A program made the translations under genes and the position numbers. From Leifsonia sp. 1010 (lineage in GTDB: Bacteria > Actinomycetota > Actinomycetes > Actinomycetales > Microbacteriaceae): DNA of 64,000 bases. Where the stretch lies: assembly GCF_031455295.1 (NCBI RefSeq), contig NZ_JAVDSL010000004.1:1-64000 (forward strand), read 5' to 3'. Under the pieces are notes generated by a model that saw only the letters and a list, made by a program, of their open reading frames with translations, was not told the DNA's origin and ran no database searches. How positions within the stretch are numbered: the first letter of the stretch is position 1; each line of letters starts with the position of its first letter. Of this stretch, positions 1 to 8,035 are shown in pieces.

Positions 1-331
1 GGCGGGGGTGTGTTTGCGTCTCTCTCCCGCCCACCCGCCGGCCCGGGGGGGGGTGGTTCCAAACCCGTCTTTTTGGGGGCGCTATTTGGGTTTTTTCGCC
101 CCCCACGCTACGGACGCGCGCGACCCGTGCGCCGCGCCGCGTTGCGTCGGACGAATCGCCCCGAATCTCCGACGGACCGCGGTCGGTATGGAGTTCTCGC
201 GCTGAGGGAGCCGAATCTCCGACGCAAGCGGTCGAGTCTCCGACGCAAGCGGTCGGGTCTCCGACGCGGGGACGGCGCCGCGTGCGGTAGGGCGGCGCGA
301 GGAGGGTGGGCGCTGCCGACAGAATGGATCG
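1..331. repeat. Leader region with short tandem and inverted repeats (family E); no gene
   Basis: No convincing gene lies here; the open frames that cross it are GC-rich shadows. Positions 1-110 hold homopolymer-rich sequence (a run of G near 50, T runs near 70 and 91). From 142 to about 268 a short motif recurs: an inverted copy TTGCGTCGGA at 142-151, a direct copy beginning GAATCTCCGACG at 163, then 21-bp units at 213-233 and 234-254 (GARTCTCCGACGCAAGCGG core) and a partial unit from 255. The units stop about 60 bp before the next start codon. I see no function; possibilities are a repeated regulator site or a decayed intergenic repeat element. Confidence 0.6.
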
Positions 332-1354
332 GTGAGCACTCCGTCGGTGACCGCCCGTCCGCTGCCCTGGCTTCCGGGCCTCGTGGTGTGCGCGTTGGCT
401 GCCGCCGTCGCGTGGGGAGTGCACTGGCTGGTGCCCGCCGTGCCCTTGCTGACCGCAGCGGTGGTGCTCGGGATCGTGGTGGGCCAGCTCCCGGTCGCCC
501 GGCCGGCCGTGACCGGGCGCCTCGCCCCGGGACTGTCCGTCAGCGCCAAGCGCCTGATGCGCATCGGCGTCGTGCTGCTCGGCCTGAAGCTCAGCTTGGG
601 CGACATCGCCGGGCTCGGCTGGGTCGCCATCCTGACCACCATCGGCGTCGTGCTGCTTAGTTTCGCCGGCACCTTCTGGGTCGGTCGGCTAATGGGCCTC
701 CCGGGTCACCAGCCGCTCCTGATCGCCACCGGCTTCTCGATCTGCGGCGCGTCCGCGATCGGCGCGATGAGCGGCGTCGTGAAGCCCAAGGATGAGGAGG
801 CCGCGACTCCGGTCGCTCTGGTGACGCTGTGCGGCACGCTCGCGATCTTCGTCCTGCCGCTGTTCTGGCACCCACTGGGATTGGATGCGCAGCAGTTCGG
901 CCACTGGGTCGGCGCCGGCGTGCACGACGTCGGGCAGGTCGTCGCGACCGCGCAGCTCGCGGGCGCCGCCGCCCTCGCCGTGGCGGTCGTCGTCAAGCTC
1001 ACCCGCGTGCTGATGCTCGCCCCGATCGTGGCGGTCGCCGCGGTCGTGGAGCGTCGCCGCCACGTCGTCGGCGACCCGGGCGTGAAGCGGCCGCCCATCG
1101 TCCCGCTCTTCGTCGCCGGATTCCTGCTCGCGGTGCTGGTGCGGACGTTCGTACCTCTCCCGTCCGCCGTGACCGACGGCGCCGACACCCTGCAGACCGT
1201 ACTGCTCGCCATGGCGCTGTTCGGCCTCGGCACGGCCGTCCGCCTCCGCACCCTGGTCGGCACCGGCTGGCGCGCCCTGGTCACCGGGCTCGTCTCGTGG
1301 CTGCTGATCGCCGTGCTCGCGCTGGGTGCCGTCTGGGTGTCGACAGCCGCCTGA
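332..1354 (+). CDS. YeiH/UPF0324 family putative sulfate exporter-like membrane protein
   Basis: A 340-residue hydrophobic protein with roughly nine to ten membrane segments, the usual size for UPF0324 (YeiH). Family hallmarks visible are the glycine/alanine-rich segment GASAIGAMSGVV in the middle and the preceding RIGVVLLGLKLS segment. Family members are annotated as putative sulfate exporters, but the substrate is poorly established, so only membrane-transporter class is secure. The GTG start is chosen because a CAGAAT hexamer (320-325) ends exactly 6 nt upstream and no Shine-Dalgarno is present, as for many genes in this window. It converges on the guanidinium exporter with a gap of only 15 nt. 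Confidence 0.85.
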   Translation: MSTPSVTARPLPWLPGLVVCALAAAVAWGVHWLVPAVPLLTAAVVLGIVVGQLPVARPAVTGRLAPGLSVSAKRLMRIGVVLLGLKLSLGDIAGLGWVAILTTIGVVLLSFAGTFWVGRLMGLPGHQPLLIATGFSICGASAIGAMSGVVKPKDEEAATPVALVTLCGTLAIFVLPLFWHPLGLDAQQFGHWVGAGVHDVGQVVATAQLAGAAALAVAVVVKLTRVLMLAPIVAVAAVVERRRHVVGDPGVKRPPIVPLFVAGFLLAVLVRTFVPLPSAVTDGADTLQTVLLAMALFGLGTAVRLRTLVGTGWRALVTGLVSWLLIAVLALGAVWVSTAA

Positions 1355-1369
1355 GGTAACAACTCGCGC

Positions 1370-1684
1370 TCAGTCGACCAGTTTCAGCCCGATGACGCAG
1401 CCGACCAGGCCGACAATCAGCAGCGCCTTGATGAGGGAGAACCCGTCACCGCCGAACGTCATCGCGTAGAGCACGGTCAGCGCCGCGCCGATGCCGACCC
1501 AGACCGCATAAGCGGTACCGGTGGGGATCTCCCGCATCGCGAAGGCCAGTCCGGCCATGGAGGCGAGAAGCGCTCCGACGAAGACCACGGACGGCCACAG
1601 CCGCGAGAGCCCCTCCGAGCGGCCGAGCGCGGTCGCCCAGACGGCTTCGAGCACGCCGGAGAGAATGAGGACGATCCAGGACAC
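1370..1684 (-). CDS. gdx: Gdx/SugE-type small multidrug resistance (SMR) guanidinium exporter
   Basis: A 104-residue, four-helix SMR-family protein of normal length. The essential proton/substrate-coupling Glu is E13 in the LEAVWA motif, and the YAVWVGIG signature in helix 3 is the Gdx/SugE-subtype pattern rather than the EmrE/Qac pattern. It works as a dual-topology dimer in the inner membrane exporting guanidinium in exchange for protons (family knowledge). Start is GTG with AAGGAG (1692-1697) 7 nt upstream. A guanidine-III riboswitch lies directly upstream and abuts this ribosome-binding site, which strongly supports the physiological guanidinium role over generic multidrug efflux. Confidence 0.93.
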   Translation of the reverse strand: MSWIVLILSGVLEAVWATALGRSEGLSRLWPSVVFVGALLASMAGLAFAMREIPTGTAYAVWVGIGAALTVLYAMTFGGDGFSLIKALLIVGLVGCVIGLKLVD

Positions 1685-1697
1685 GATCCGACTCCTT

Positions 1698-1738
1698 GGC
1701 CAGTCTTGTCGCTCACCGGGTACTGAACCGTCGTCCGG
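1698..1738 (-). promoter_or_regulatory. Guanidine-III (ykkC-III) riboswitch
   Basis: Read on the minus strand, the 41 nt match the compact guanidine-III class: CCGGACGA at the 5' end, the central GUACCCGGU, then GACAAGAC and a closing 3' stem strand. The two CCGG segments can form the pseudoknot. The hairpin strand GGUUCAGU pairs with ACUGGCC (one bulged U), and the 3' strand ends directly at AAGGAG of the downstream gene. The layout suggests ON-type translational control: ligand binding stabilises the pseudoknot and exposes the ribosome-binding site. A further short hairpin (GGCCC/GGGCC) lies just upstream. The identification rests on motif and structure, not a covariance search. Confidence 0.9.
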
Positions 1739-1834
1739 GGCCCTTCGCGGGCCTCTGCCCAGGCTAGCAAACCGGGTTGCGGCGTGTTACGACGCCCGCC
1801 CGAGAGCGTCGGCGGGGTCGGGTAGCGTGAGCCC

Positions 1835-3136
1835 ATGGCAGATCGCGAATACGGTTTCCGCACGCGGGCGATCCACGCGGGCAACATCCCCGACCCGGTG
1901 ACGGGAGCGCGAGCGCTGCCGATCTACCAGACCAGCGCCTTCGTGTTCGACGACACGGCGGATGCCGCGGCGCGCTTCGCCCTGCAGAAGTACGGCAACA
2001 TCTACTCGCGTCTGGCCAACCCGACCGTGGCCTCGTTCGAAGAGCGTGTGGCCAGCCTCGAAGGCGGCCTGGGCGCCGTGGCGACGGCCTCCGGCCTCAG
2101 CGCGCAGTACATCACCTTCGCGTCGCTGGTCGGCGCGGGCGACCACATCGTCGCGTCGGCGAACCTCTACGGCGGATCGATCACGCAGCTGGATGTGACC
2201 CTCCGGCGCTTCGGCGTCGAGACCACCTTCGTGCAGAGCGCCGATCCCGCGGACTACGCCGCCGCGATCACCGACCGCACCAAGCTGGTGTTCGCCGAGA
2301 CCATCGCCAACCCCTCCGGCGAGATCGCCGACATCGAAGGGCTGGCGGAGGTCGCCCACGCGGCCGGCATCCCGCTCGCCATCGACTCCACGATCGCGAC
2401 CCCGTACCTCAACCGGCCGTTCGAATGGGGAGCCGACATCGTCATCCACTCGGCCACCAAGTTCCTCGGCGGCCACGGCACGACCCTCGGCGGCGTGGTG
2501 GTCGAGAGCGGGCGCTTCGACTGGCACTCCTCGAAGTTCCCGCTGTTCGGCGAGCCGGTGCCCTCGTACGGCGGGCTGCAGTGGTCGGGCAACTTCGGCG
2601 AGTACGCGTTCCTCACGCGGCTGCGCGCGGAGCAGCTGCGCGACATCGGACCGGTGCTCGCGCCGCACTCGGCCTTCCTGCTGGCGCAGGGCGTCGAGAC
2701 CCTGCCGTACCGCATCCAGGCGCACGTCGACAACGCCCGAGCGGTGGCCGAATGGCTGGATGCCGACCCCCGCATCGAGAAGGTGTTCTGGGCCGGACTG
2801 CCCGAGCACCCGCACCACGACCGTGCCCTCAAGTACCTGCCGAAGGGGCCGGGCAGCGTGTTCAGCTTCGTCGTGAAGGGCGGGCGCGAGGTGGGCCAGA
2901 AGTTCATCGAGTCGGTGAACCTCGCCAGCCATCTCGCCAATATCGGCGATGCAAAGACGCTGGTCATCCATCCCGCGTCGACCACCCACGCCCAGCTGAC
3001 CGAGCAGCAGCTGCTCGACGCGGGTGTGCTGCCGGGCGTCGTGCGCATCAGCGTCGGGATCGAAGACGTCGACGACATCATCTACGATCTCGATCAGGCG
3101 CTCACGATCGCCGTCGAGGAGGCGAACGCAGCATGA
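1835..3136 (+). CDS. metY: O-acetylhomoserine sulfhydrylase / aminocarboxypropyltransferase
   Basis: A 433-residue fold-type I PLP enzyme of the Cys/Met metabolism family that makes homocysteine from O-acetylhomoserine and sulfide in the cytoplasm (direct sulfhydrylation route to methionine). The RAIHAG N-terminus, YSRLANPT segment and the PLP-lysine motif HSATKFLGGHGT (K209) are all present, and the length suits MetY rather than the shorter MetB/MetC. The ATG is preceded by TAGCGT (1823-1828) ending 6 nt upstream, a leaderless arrangement. The stop overlaps the next start in ATGA, so the CoA-binding protein is probably co-translated. Confidence 0.93.
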   Translation: MADREYGFRTRAIHAGNIPDPVTGARALPIYQTSAFVFDDTADAAARFALQKYGNIYSRLANPTVASFEERVASLEGGLGAVATASGLSAQYITFASLVGAGDHIVASANLYGGSITQLDVTLRRFGVETTFVQSADPADYAAAITDRTKLVFAETIANPSGEIADIEGLAEVAHAAGIPLAIDSTIATPYLNRPFEWGADIVIHSATKFLGGHGTTLGGVVVESGRFDWHSSKFPLFGEPVPSYGGLQWSGNFGEYAFLTRLRAEQLRDIGPVLAPHSAFLLAQGVETLPYRIQAHVDNARAVAEWLDADPRIEKVFWAGLPEHPHHDRALKYLPKGPGSVFSFVVKGGREVGQKFIESVNLASHLANIGDAKTLVIHPASTTHAQLTEQQLLDAGVLPGVVRISVGIEDVDDIIYDLDQALTIAVEEANAA

Positions 3137-3711
3137 CGACTGCCACCGAACCCACCACCGAGGTCCAGCTGGCGAACGGCCTGAGCTGCGCACTGCCGTC
3201 CGACTCCCCGCTCGCCAAGCTGCTGAAGTCGCAGCGCACCTGGGTCGGACCGGACGCGAAGGAGCGCCTGAAGATCCTGCGCGGCGCGAAGTCCGTCGCG
3301 ATCGTCGGCGCGTCGCCCAACCCGGCGCGATCCTCCTACTTCGTCGGCACGTACCTGCAGCAGTCGAGCGACTACCGGCTGTACTTCGTCAACCCGAACG
3401 CCGACACCATCCTGGGTCAGAAGGCCTACCCCGACCTCGCATCGTTGCCCGAGGTGCCGGACATCGTGGATGTGTTCCGCAAGCCCGCCGACATCCCCGC
3501 CGTCATCGACGAGGCGCTCGCGATCGGCGCTCCGACCGTGTGGGTGCAGCTGGGCATCTGGAACCAGGAGGCCGCCGAATACGGCGAGTCGAAGGGGCTG
3601 ACGGTCGTCATGGACCGCTGCATGAAGATCGAGCACGCCCGCTTCCACGGCGGACTGCACCTGCTCGGCTTCGACACCGGCCAGATCACCGCGCGCAAGA
3701 CGCTCCGCTGA
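3133..3711 (+). CDS. YccU-like CoA-binding (Rossmann) protein
   Basis: A 192-residue single-domain protein of the CoA_binding_2 family. The Rossmann glycine motif is VAIVGASPNPARSS near residue 58, followed by conserved FVNPN and the RCMKIEHAR segment near the C-terminus. Members bind CoA in vitro in some cases, but the cellular function is unknown. It overlaps metY by four nucleotides (ATGA), and this metY pairing suggests a role near sulfur amino-acid metabolism (inference). The gene ends just before a palindromic intergenic repeat (family A) facing a convergent methyltransferase gene. Confidence 0.85.
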   Translation: MTTATEPTTEVQLANGLSCALPSDSPLAKLLKSQRTWVGPDAKERLKILRGAKSVAIVGASPNPARSSYFVGTYLQQSSDYRLYFVNPNADTILGQKAYPDLASLPEVPDIVDVFRKPADIPAVIDEALAIGAPTVWVQLGIWNQEAAEYGESKGLTVVMDRCMKIEHARFHGGLHLLGFDTGQITARKTLR

Positions 3712-3731
3712 CCCCTCCCTCCCCCCACCAA

Positions 3732-3788
3732 CAGCTCCTGAGTTTTTCGCACGAATGGATGGTCGGAGCGCGAAAAACTCAGGAACTG
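3732..3788. repeat. Intergenic inverted repeat, family A copy 1
   Basis: The arms CAGCTCCTGAGTTTTTCGC (3732-3750) and its inverse (3770-3788) differ at one position and enclose a 19-nt spacer. The element sits between the convergent CoA-binding protein and methyltransferase genes. Near-identical arms recur at 25399-25467 and 38628-38694 with different spacers. It could act as a bidirectional terminator or mRNA-end hairpin, but the T5 run is inside the stem rather than after it. Confidence 0.85.
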
Positions 3789-3809
3789 TGAGCTGAGGGG
3801 CGCGACACC

Positions 3810-4391
3810 TCAGGCGCGCGCCACGATGTGGAAGACGTGCCAGTGCTTCGGGCCCTCGAAGGACATGCCGCGGCGGTCGTCCTCCACCAGCTGCACCACG
3901 TCCATCCCGGCGAGCATCCCCTCCACCTGGGCTCGGTCGTGGAAGCTCATCCCGGATCGGCCGGCCCACTCGTCGTGCGGGCCGAACAGCTCCCCCGCGA
4001 ACACGCCGCCGGGCCGCAGCGCCTCACGGATGTCGGCCCACAGGTACGGGAAGTGCGACTCATCGCAGAACGGCAACGCGAAGCCCGCGTAGACGAGGTC
4101 GGCAGCCGGCAGCTCACCCAGCGTCTCGAACGACGCGCGCCGTACCATCACACGTTCCGACGCCTTACCTGACAGCCCGGCGCGCACGCGTTCCTCGACG
4201 CCCGGGTCCGCATCCACCGCCACGACGCGCCACCCGTGCTCGGCCAGATGACGCGTCTCGACGCCGTCGCCGCAGCCGAGATCGACCGCGTCGCCCGGCT
4301 CTCCGTCCCACGCGGCGAGGGCGCTCTGGAAGGTCGGCCGCACGCCGCGCCCGCCCTGCTTCTCATAGAACTGCGACCAGTCGAACGCCAT
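3810..4391 (-). CDS. Class I SAM-dependent methyltransferase (TehB/UbiE-like)
   Basis: A 193-residue single-domain methyltransferase. Motif I is VDLGCGDGVETRHL (about residues 36-49), followed by the acidic strand-2 end VVAVDAD and a RPGGVFAGELFG post-motif strand. The substrate is not evident; the C-terminal segment lacks any recognisable substrate domain. I chose the ATG at 4391, giving MAFDWSQFYEK, because similar small methyltransferases begin right before this aromatic segment; an upstream in-frame ATG at 4436 would add a basic, low-complexity 15-residue extension. It is convergent with the preceding gene and divergent from the surface protein. Confidence 0.8.
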   Translation of the reverse strand: MAFDWSQFYEKQGGRGVRPTFQSALAAWDGEPGDAVDLGCGDGVETRHLAEHGWRVVAVDADPGVEERVRAGLSGKASERVMVRRASFETLGELPAADLVYAGFALPFCDESHFPYLWADIREALRPGGVFAGELFGPHDEWAGRSGMSFHDRAQVEGMLAGMDVVQLVEDDRRGMSFEGPKHWHVFHIVARA

Positions 4392-4542
4392 GTCGCCGAG
4401 CCTACGCGGGGCGCGCCTCGGGTGGGCCGGCCACACGCAGCTGTCTTTCGAGTCACCGGTCGCCGCCCTAGCTTGTCAGGCAGGCAGCCACCGACGCTCT
4501 CTCGCAACTCCGGTCGGAGGCGGAACGCCGGAAGGAAGTCTC

Positions 4543-7500
4543 ATGCGTCAGCGGAAACCGAGCGTCCGACGAGGGTTCGTGGCCACCATCGCCATCCTGA
4601 GCCTGACGGTGGCCGGCATCAGCGTCGGCATCCAGGCGCCTCCCGCCGGAGCGACGACCGCGGGCACGCCCGGCACCCCGCAACCGCCGACCGCCCTGTT
4701 CACCGAGGACTTCTCGGGCCAGAACGCCGCCTCCACCGCGATCAAGATCACTTCGTATCAGGGCACGCCCGGCAGCACCTATGTCCCCGGCGTCTCGGGC
4801 GCGAACTCCGAGACCTACTATGCCGACCCGCGCTGGGCGGACGGCCTGTACTGCAACGGCTACATCGTCAACGGCTCGACGACCCCGGCGCCGCCCGGCT
4901 GGAACTCGGGATGCCCGATCTCGGGCGTGCAGATCCTCGCCAACGCGATGGGTCAATACCAGGGCTACTCGACGGCGGCAGCGGCCCAGAACCAGGCGGT
5001 CACGGCGTACACGGCGAGCGGCACCGTTCCCGGCATCCAGTTGAGGACGAACACGGCCATCCCCGCGGTTCCCGGCCACTTCTACCAGGTGACCTCGATC
5101 GTCGCCGCGACCAACTGCGTCGCGAACAGCTCGGGGAATCCCGCCGAGACGCTGTCGCTGTTCATCAACGGGGTGAAGAACGTGCTGGCGTCGCAGCTCG
5201 ACCCGTGCCACTATCCCGGCGCGATCCAGTACGGCTCCGGCCCCTTCGGGCCCACGATGGTCGCCGGTCTCACGTCGGCGGCGATCAAGGTGCCGAGCAC
5301 CGGGACGCCGACCGTGGGCATGCAGCTCGAGAACCAGAGCGCGGTGGTCGCCGGAAACGACGGCGCGTTCGACCTTCCCCAGATCCTGGATGTGACCCCG
5401 CAGCTGGACAAGGCGTTCAGTCCGGCGACCATCGCCTCGGGCCAGACGTCGACGCTGACCTTCACCATCACGAACACGTCCGAGCTCGCGGCGAAGAACG
5501 GCTGGTCCTTCCACGACGACCTGCCTGCCGGTGTGACGGCCACCGGCGTGAACGCGACGACCTGCTCCAGCGGCACCGTCACGGCCGCGGCCGGATCGAC
5601 GTCGGTCGTCGTCGCGAACGGCAACCTCACCCAGGGCCAGAACGCCTGCACCGTGACCGTTCAGGTCACCGCGACGGTTCCGGGCACCTACACGAACGGC
5701 CCGGGCAACTTTCCCGACGGGACGGCCGGGCTCGACGGGCTGAACCCGCCGGCCGACACCCCGCTGACGGTAACGCCGCCCGCGTCCCTGATCGTGACCA
5801 AGGCGTCGTCCACCACCGCCATCACGCGGGTCGGGCAGGTGGTCACCTACAAGTTCGTGGTCACGAACCGGTCGCAGGTGACCCTGAACAACATCTCGGT
5901 CGTGGATGCGCAGACCCCGCCCGCCTCGCAGGCGAACCTCTCCGCCATCCTCTGCGAGACGCAGACTCTGGCGCCGCAGGCATCCACCACCTGCACGGCG
6001 CGCTACACGGTGACGCAGGCGGACCTCGACAACGGCTCCGTGCGCGACACGGCGACCGCGAGCGGTCTCGACCCGGGCGGAGCGACCGTCACCGCGCCGC
6101 CGGCCACCCTCACCATCACCAGCGCCCGCCCGGCGATCTCGGTGGTCAAGTCGACGACGACCACGCTGGCGAGCGCGGTCGGCCAGAAGATCCCCTACCG
6201 GTTCCTCGTGACGAACACCGGGAACGTCACCCTCGCCGGCATCACCGTCGACGACCAGGTCGCGGCGCCTTCCGACCCCGCGAACCTGTCCGCGATCGAC
6301 TGCCCGGCCACCACGCTCGCGCCGACCGCGACGACCACCTGCACGGCGACGTACACGGTGACGCAGGCGGATGTGGACAACGGCTCGGTCGCGGACAGCG
6401 CGACCGCGTCCGGCACCCCGCCCGCGACACCGACCGACCCCACGCCTCCGACGGTCGACTCGCCCGTCTCCACTGTGACCATCACGGTCACCGACCAGCC
6501 CGCGCTCACCGTCACCAAGTCGTCCCCGCAGTCGGCGACCCCGCCGACCGTGGCGGGCGCCCTGATCACGTACGACTTCCTGGTCCGGAACACCGGAAAC
6601 GTGACGCTCACCGACATCCAGGTGGACGACATCCAAGACGCCCCCGCCAGTCAGAGCAGCCTCTCGCCTGTGACGTGTCCGCCCGGCGCACTCGCGCCCG
6701 GCGCCCAGGTCACCTGCACCGCGACATACACCGTCACCCAGGCGGACGTCGACCACGGCAGCATCACCGACCGTGCCACGGCATCCGGGCTGCCGCCCTC
6801 GACCCCCGCCGACCCGACACCGCCGCGCGTCGGCTCCCCGGAGAGCACGCTCAGCATCCCGTCGCCGGCGACGCCGTCGCTGACCGTGACGAAGTCGTCC
6901 ACCACCACCGCAGTGACACAGGTCGGGCAGCGGGTGCCGTACGAATTCCTGGTCACGAACACCGGCACCAGCACGCTGACCGCCGTGACGGTCGCCGATC
7001 AGGTCACGGCGCCCTCCGATCCCACGAACCTCTCCGCCGTCGATTGCCCACAGGACACCCTCGTCCCCGCCCAGACGATGACGTGCACTGCCACCTACAC
7101 CGTCACGCAGGCGGACGTGGACAACGGCTCAGTCAGCGACACCGCCACGGCGAGCGGAACGCCGCCTGCCACACCGGCCGACCCCAACCCGCCCACCGTG
7201 ACGTCGCCGGACTCGACGGTGACGATCACGGTCGACCAGACGCCCGGCCTCAGCGTGCAGAAGTCCACGACCGCAACCGCTGTCACGCGGGCCGGCCAAC
7301 AGGTCGCGTACACCTTCCTCGTCACGAACACCGGGAACGTCGCCCTGACCGCCGTGACGGTGGCCGACCAGGTCGCGGCGCCCTCCGATCCCGCGAACCT
7401 GTCGGCCGTCGACTGCCCGCAGAGCACGCTTGCGCCCGCCCAGACGATGACGTGCAGCGCCACGTACACGGTCACGCAGGCGGACGTGGACAACGGCTCG

Positions 7501-7992
7501 GTCACCGATACCGCCACCGCGACCGGCACCCCTCCGGCCACGCCGACCGACCCCAACCCGTCGCCCATCGCGTCGCCGCCGTCCACGGTCACCCTGGCCG
7601 CGACTCCCGCTCCCGGTCTGACCGTCGACAAGACCACCGAGACCGGAGTCGTGACCATGGCCGGGCAGCAGGTCGTCTTCCAGTTCGCCGTACGGAACAC
7701 CGGAAACGTCACCCTCGACGGGATCGTCGTCACCGACACCGTCGCCGCCCCCTCCGACCAGGCGAACCTCTCGCGCGTCTCCTGTCCGACCGCCGTCCTC
7801 GCACCGGGAGAGCGGATGACGTGCACCGCCACCTACACCGTCACCGCCGCGGACATGATGCTCGCGACGTCGATCAGCGACACCGCGGTCGCGACCGGAA
7901 TCGGGCCGGACGGCGGCCGTGTCGGCTCGCCGGAGTCCACCCTGGCCCTGCCCGTGCGCGCCATCGCGCACCTCCCCATCGTGACCGGCTGA
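4543..7992 (+). CDS. Secreted surface protein with six tandem ~123-residue Ig-like (DUF7507/DUF11-type) repeats
   Basis: The 1149-residue product has a Sec signal (basic MRQRKPSVRR, hydrophobic core to about residue 35, AGA cleavage region), a roughly 280-residue N-terminal domain with several cysteines, a first Ig-like unit near 335, then six repeats starting near residues 415, 531, 654, 779, 902 and 1025. Each repeat runs from a VTKSSTTT-like strand through VTNTGNVTL, a CTATYTVTQADVDNGSV strand and a Pro/Thr-rich linker. Periods of 369-375 nt and near-identical DNA in the central units point to recent duplication. It stops at LPIVTG with no membrane anchor or basic tail, so sortase anchoring is not supported. 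Start ATG has GAAGGAAG 5 nt upstream. Confidence 0.85.
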   Translation: MRQRKPSVRRGFVATIAILSLTVAGISVGIQAPPAGATTAGTPGTPQPPTALFTEDFSGQNAASTAIKITSYQGTPGSTYVPGVSGANSETYYADPRWADGLYCNGYIVNGSTTPAPPGWNSGCPISGVQILANAMGQYQGYSTAAAAQNQAVTAYTASGTVPGIQLRTNTAIPAVPGHFYQVTSIVAATNCVANSSGNPAETLSLFINGVKNVLASQLDPCHYPGAIQYGSGPFGPTMVAGLTSAAIKVPSTGTPTVGMQLENQSAVVAGNDGAFDLPQILDVTPQLDKAFSPATIASGQTSTLTFTITNTSELAAKNGWSFHDDLPAGVTATGVNATTCSSGTVTAAAGSTSVVVANGNLTQGQNACTVTVQVTATVPGTYTNGPGNFPDGTAGLDGLNPPADTPLTVTPPASLIVTKASSTTAITRVGQVVTYKFVVTNRSQVTLNNISVVDAQTPPASQANLSAILCETQTLAPQASTTCTARYTVTQADLDNGSVRDTATASGLDPGGATVTAPPATLTITSARPAISVVKSTTTTLASAVGQKIPYRFLVTNTGNVTLAGITVDDQVAAPSDPANLSAIDCPATTLAPTATTTCTATYTVTQADVDNGSVADSATASGTPPATPTDPTPPTVDSPVSTVTITVTDQPALTVTKSSPQSATPPTVAGALITYDFLVRNTGNVTLTDIQVDDIQDAPASQSSLSPVTCPPGALAPGAQVTCTATYTVTQADVDHGSITDRATASGLPPSTPADPTPPRVGSPESTLSIPSPATPSLTVTKSSTTTAVTQVGQRVPYEFLVTNTGTSTLTAVTVADQVTAPSDPTNLSAVDCPQDTLVPAQTMTCTATYTVTQADVDNGSVSDTATASGTPPATPADPNPPTVTSPDSTVTITVDQTPGLSVQKSTTATAVTRAGQQVAYTFLVTNTGNVALTAVTVADQVAAPSDPANLSAVDCPQSTLAPAQTMTCSATYTVTQADVDNGSVTDTATATGTPPATPTDPNPSPIASPPSTVTLAATPAPGLTVDKTTETGVVTMAGQQVVFQFAVRNTGNVTLDGIVVTDTVAAPSDQANLSRVSCPTAVLAPGERMTCTATYTVTAADMMLATSISDTAVATGIGPDGGRVGSPESTLALPVRAIAHLPIVTG

Positions 7993-8035
7993 GCGCATCC
8001 CACCGAGCGTCGTCCGCACTGGCTAAGATCGGCGG

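Noticed and set aside
7975-7992. Sortase (LPXTG) anchor on the repeat protein
   Set aside because: The end reads LPIVTG-stop with no membrane helix or basic tail, so the sorting signal is incomplete.
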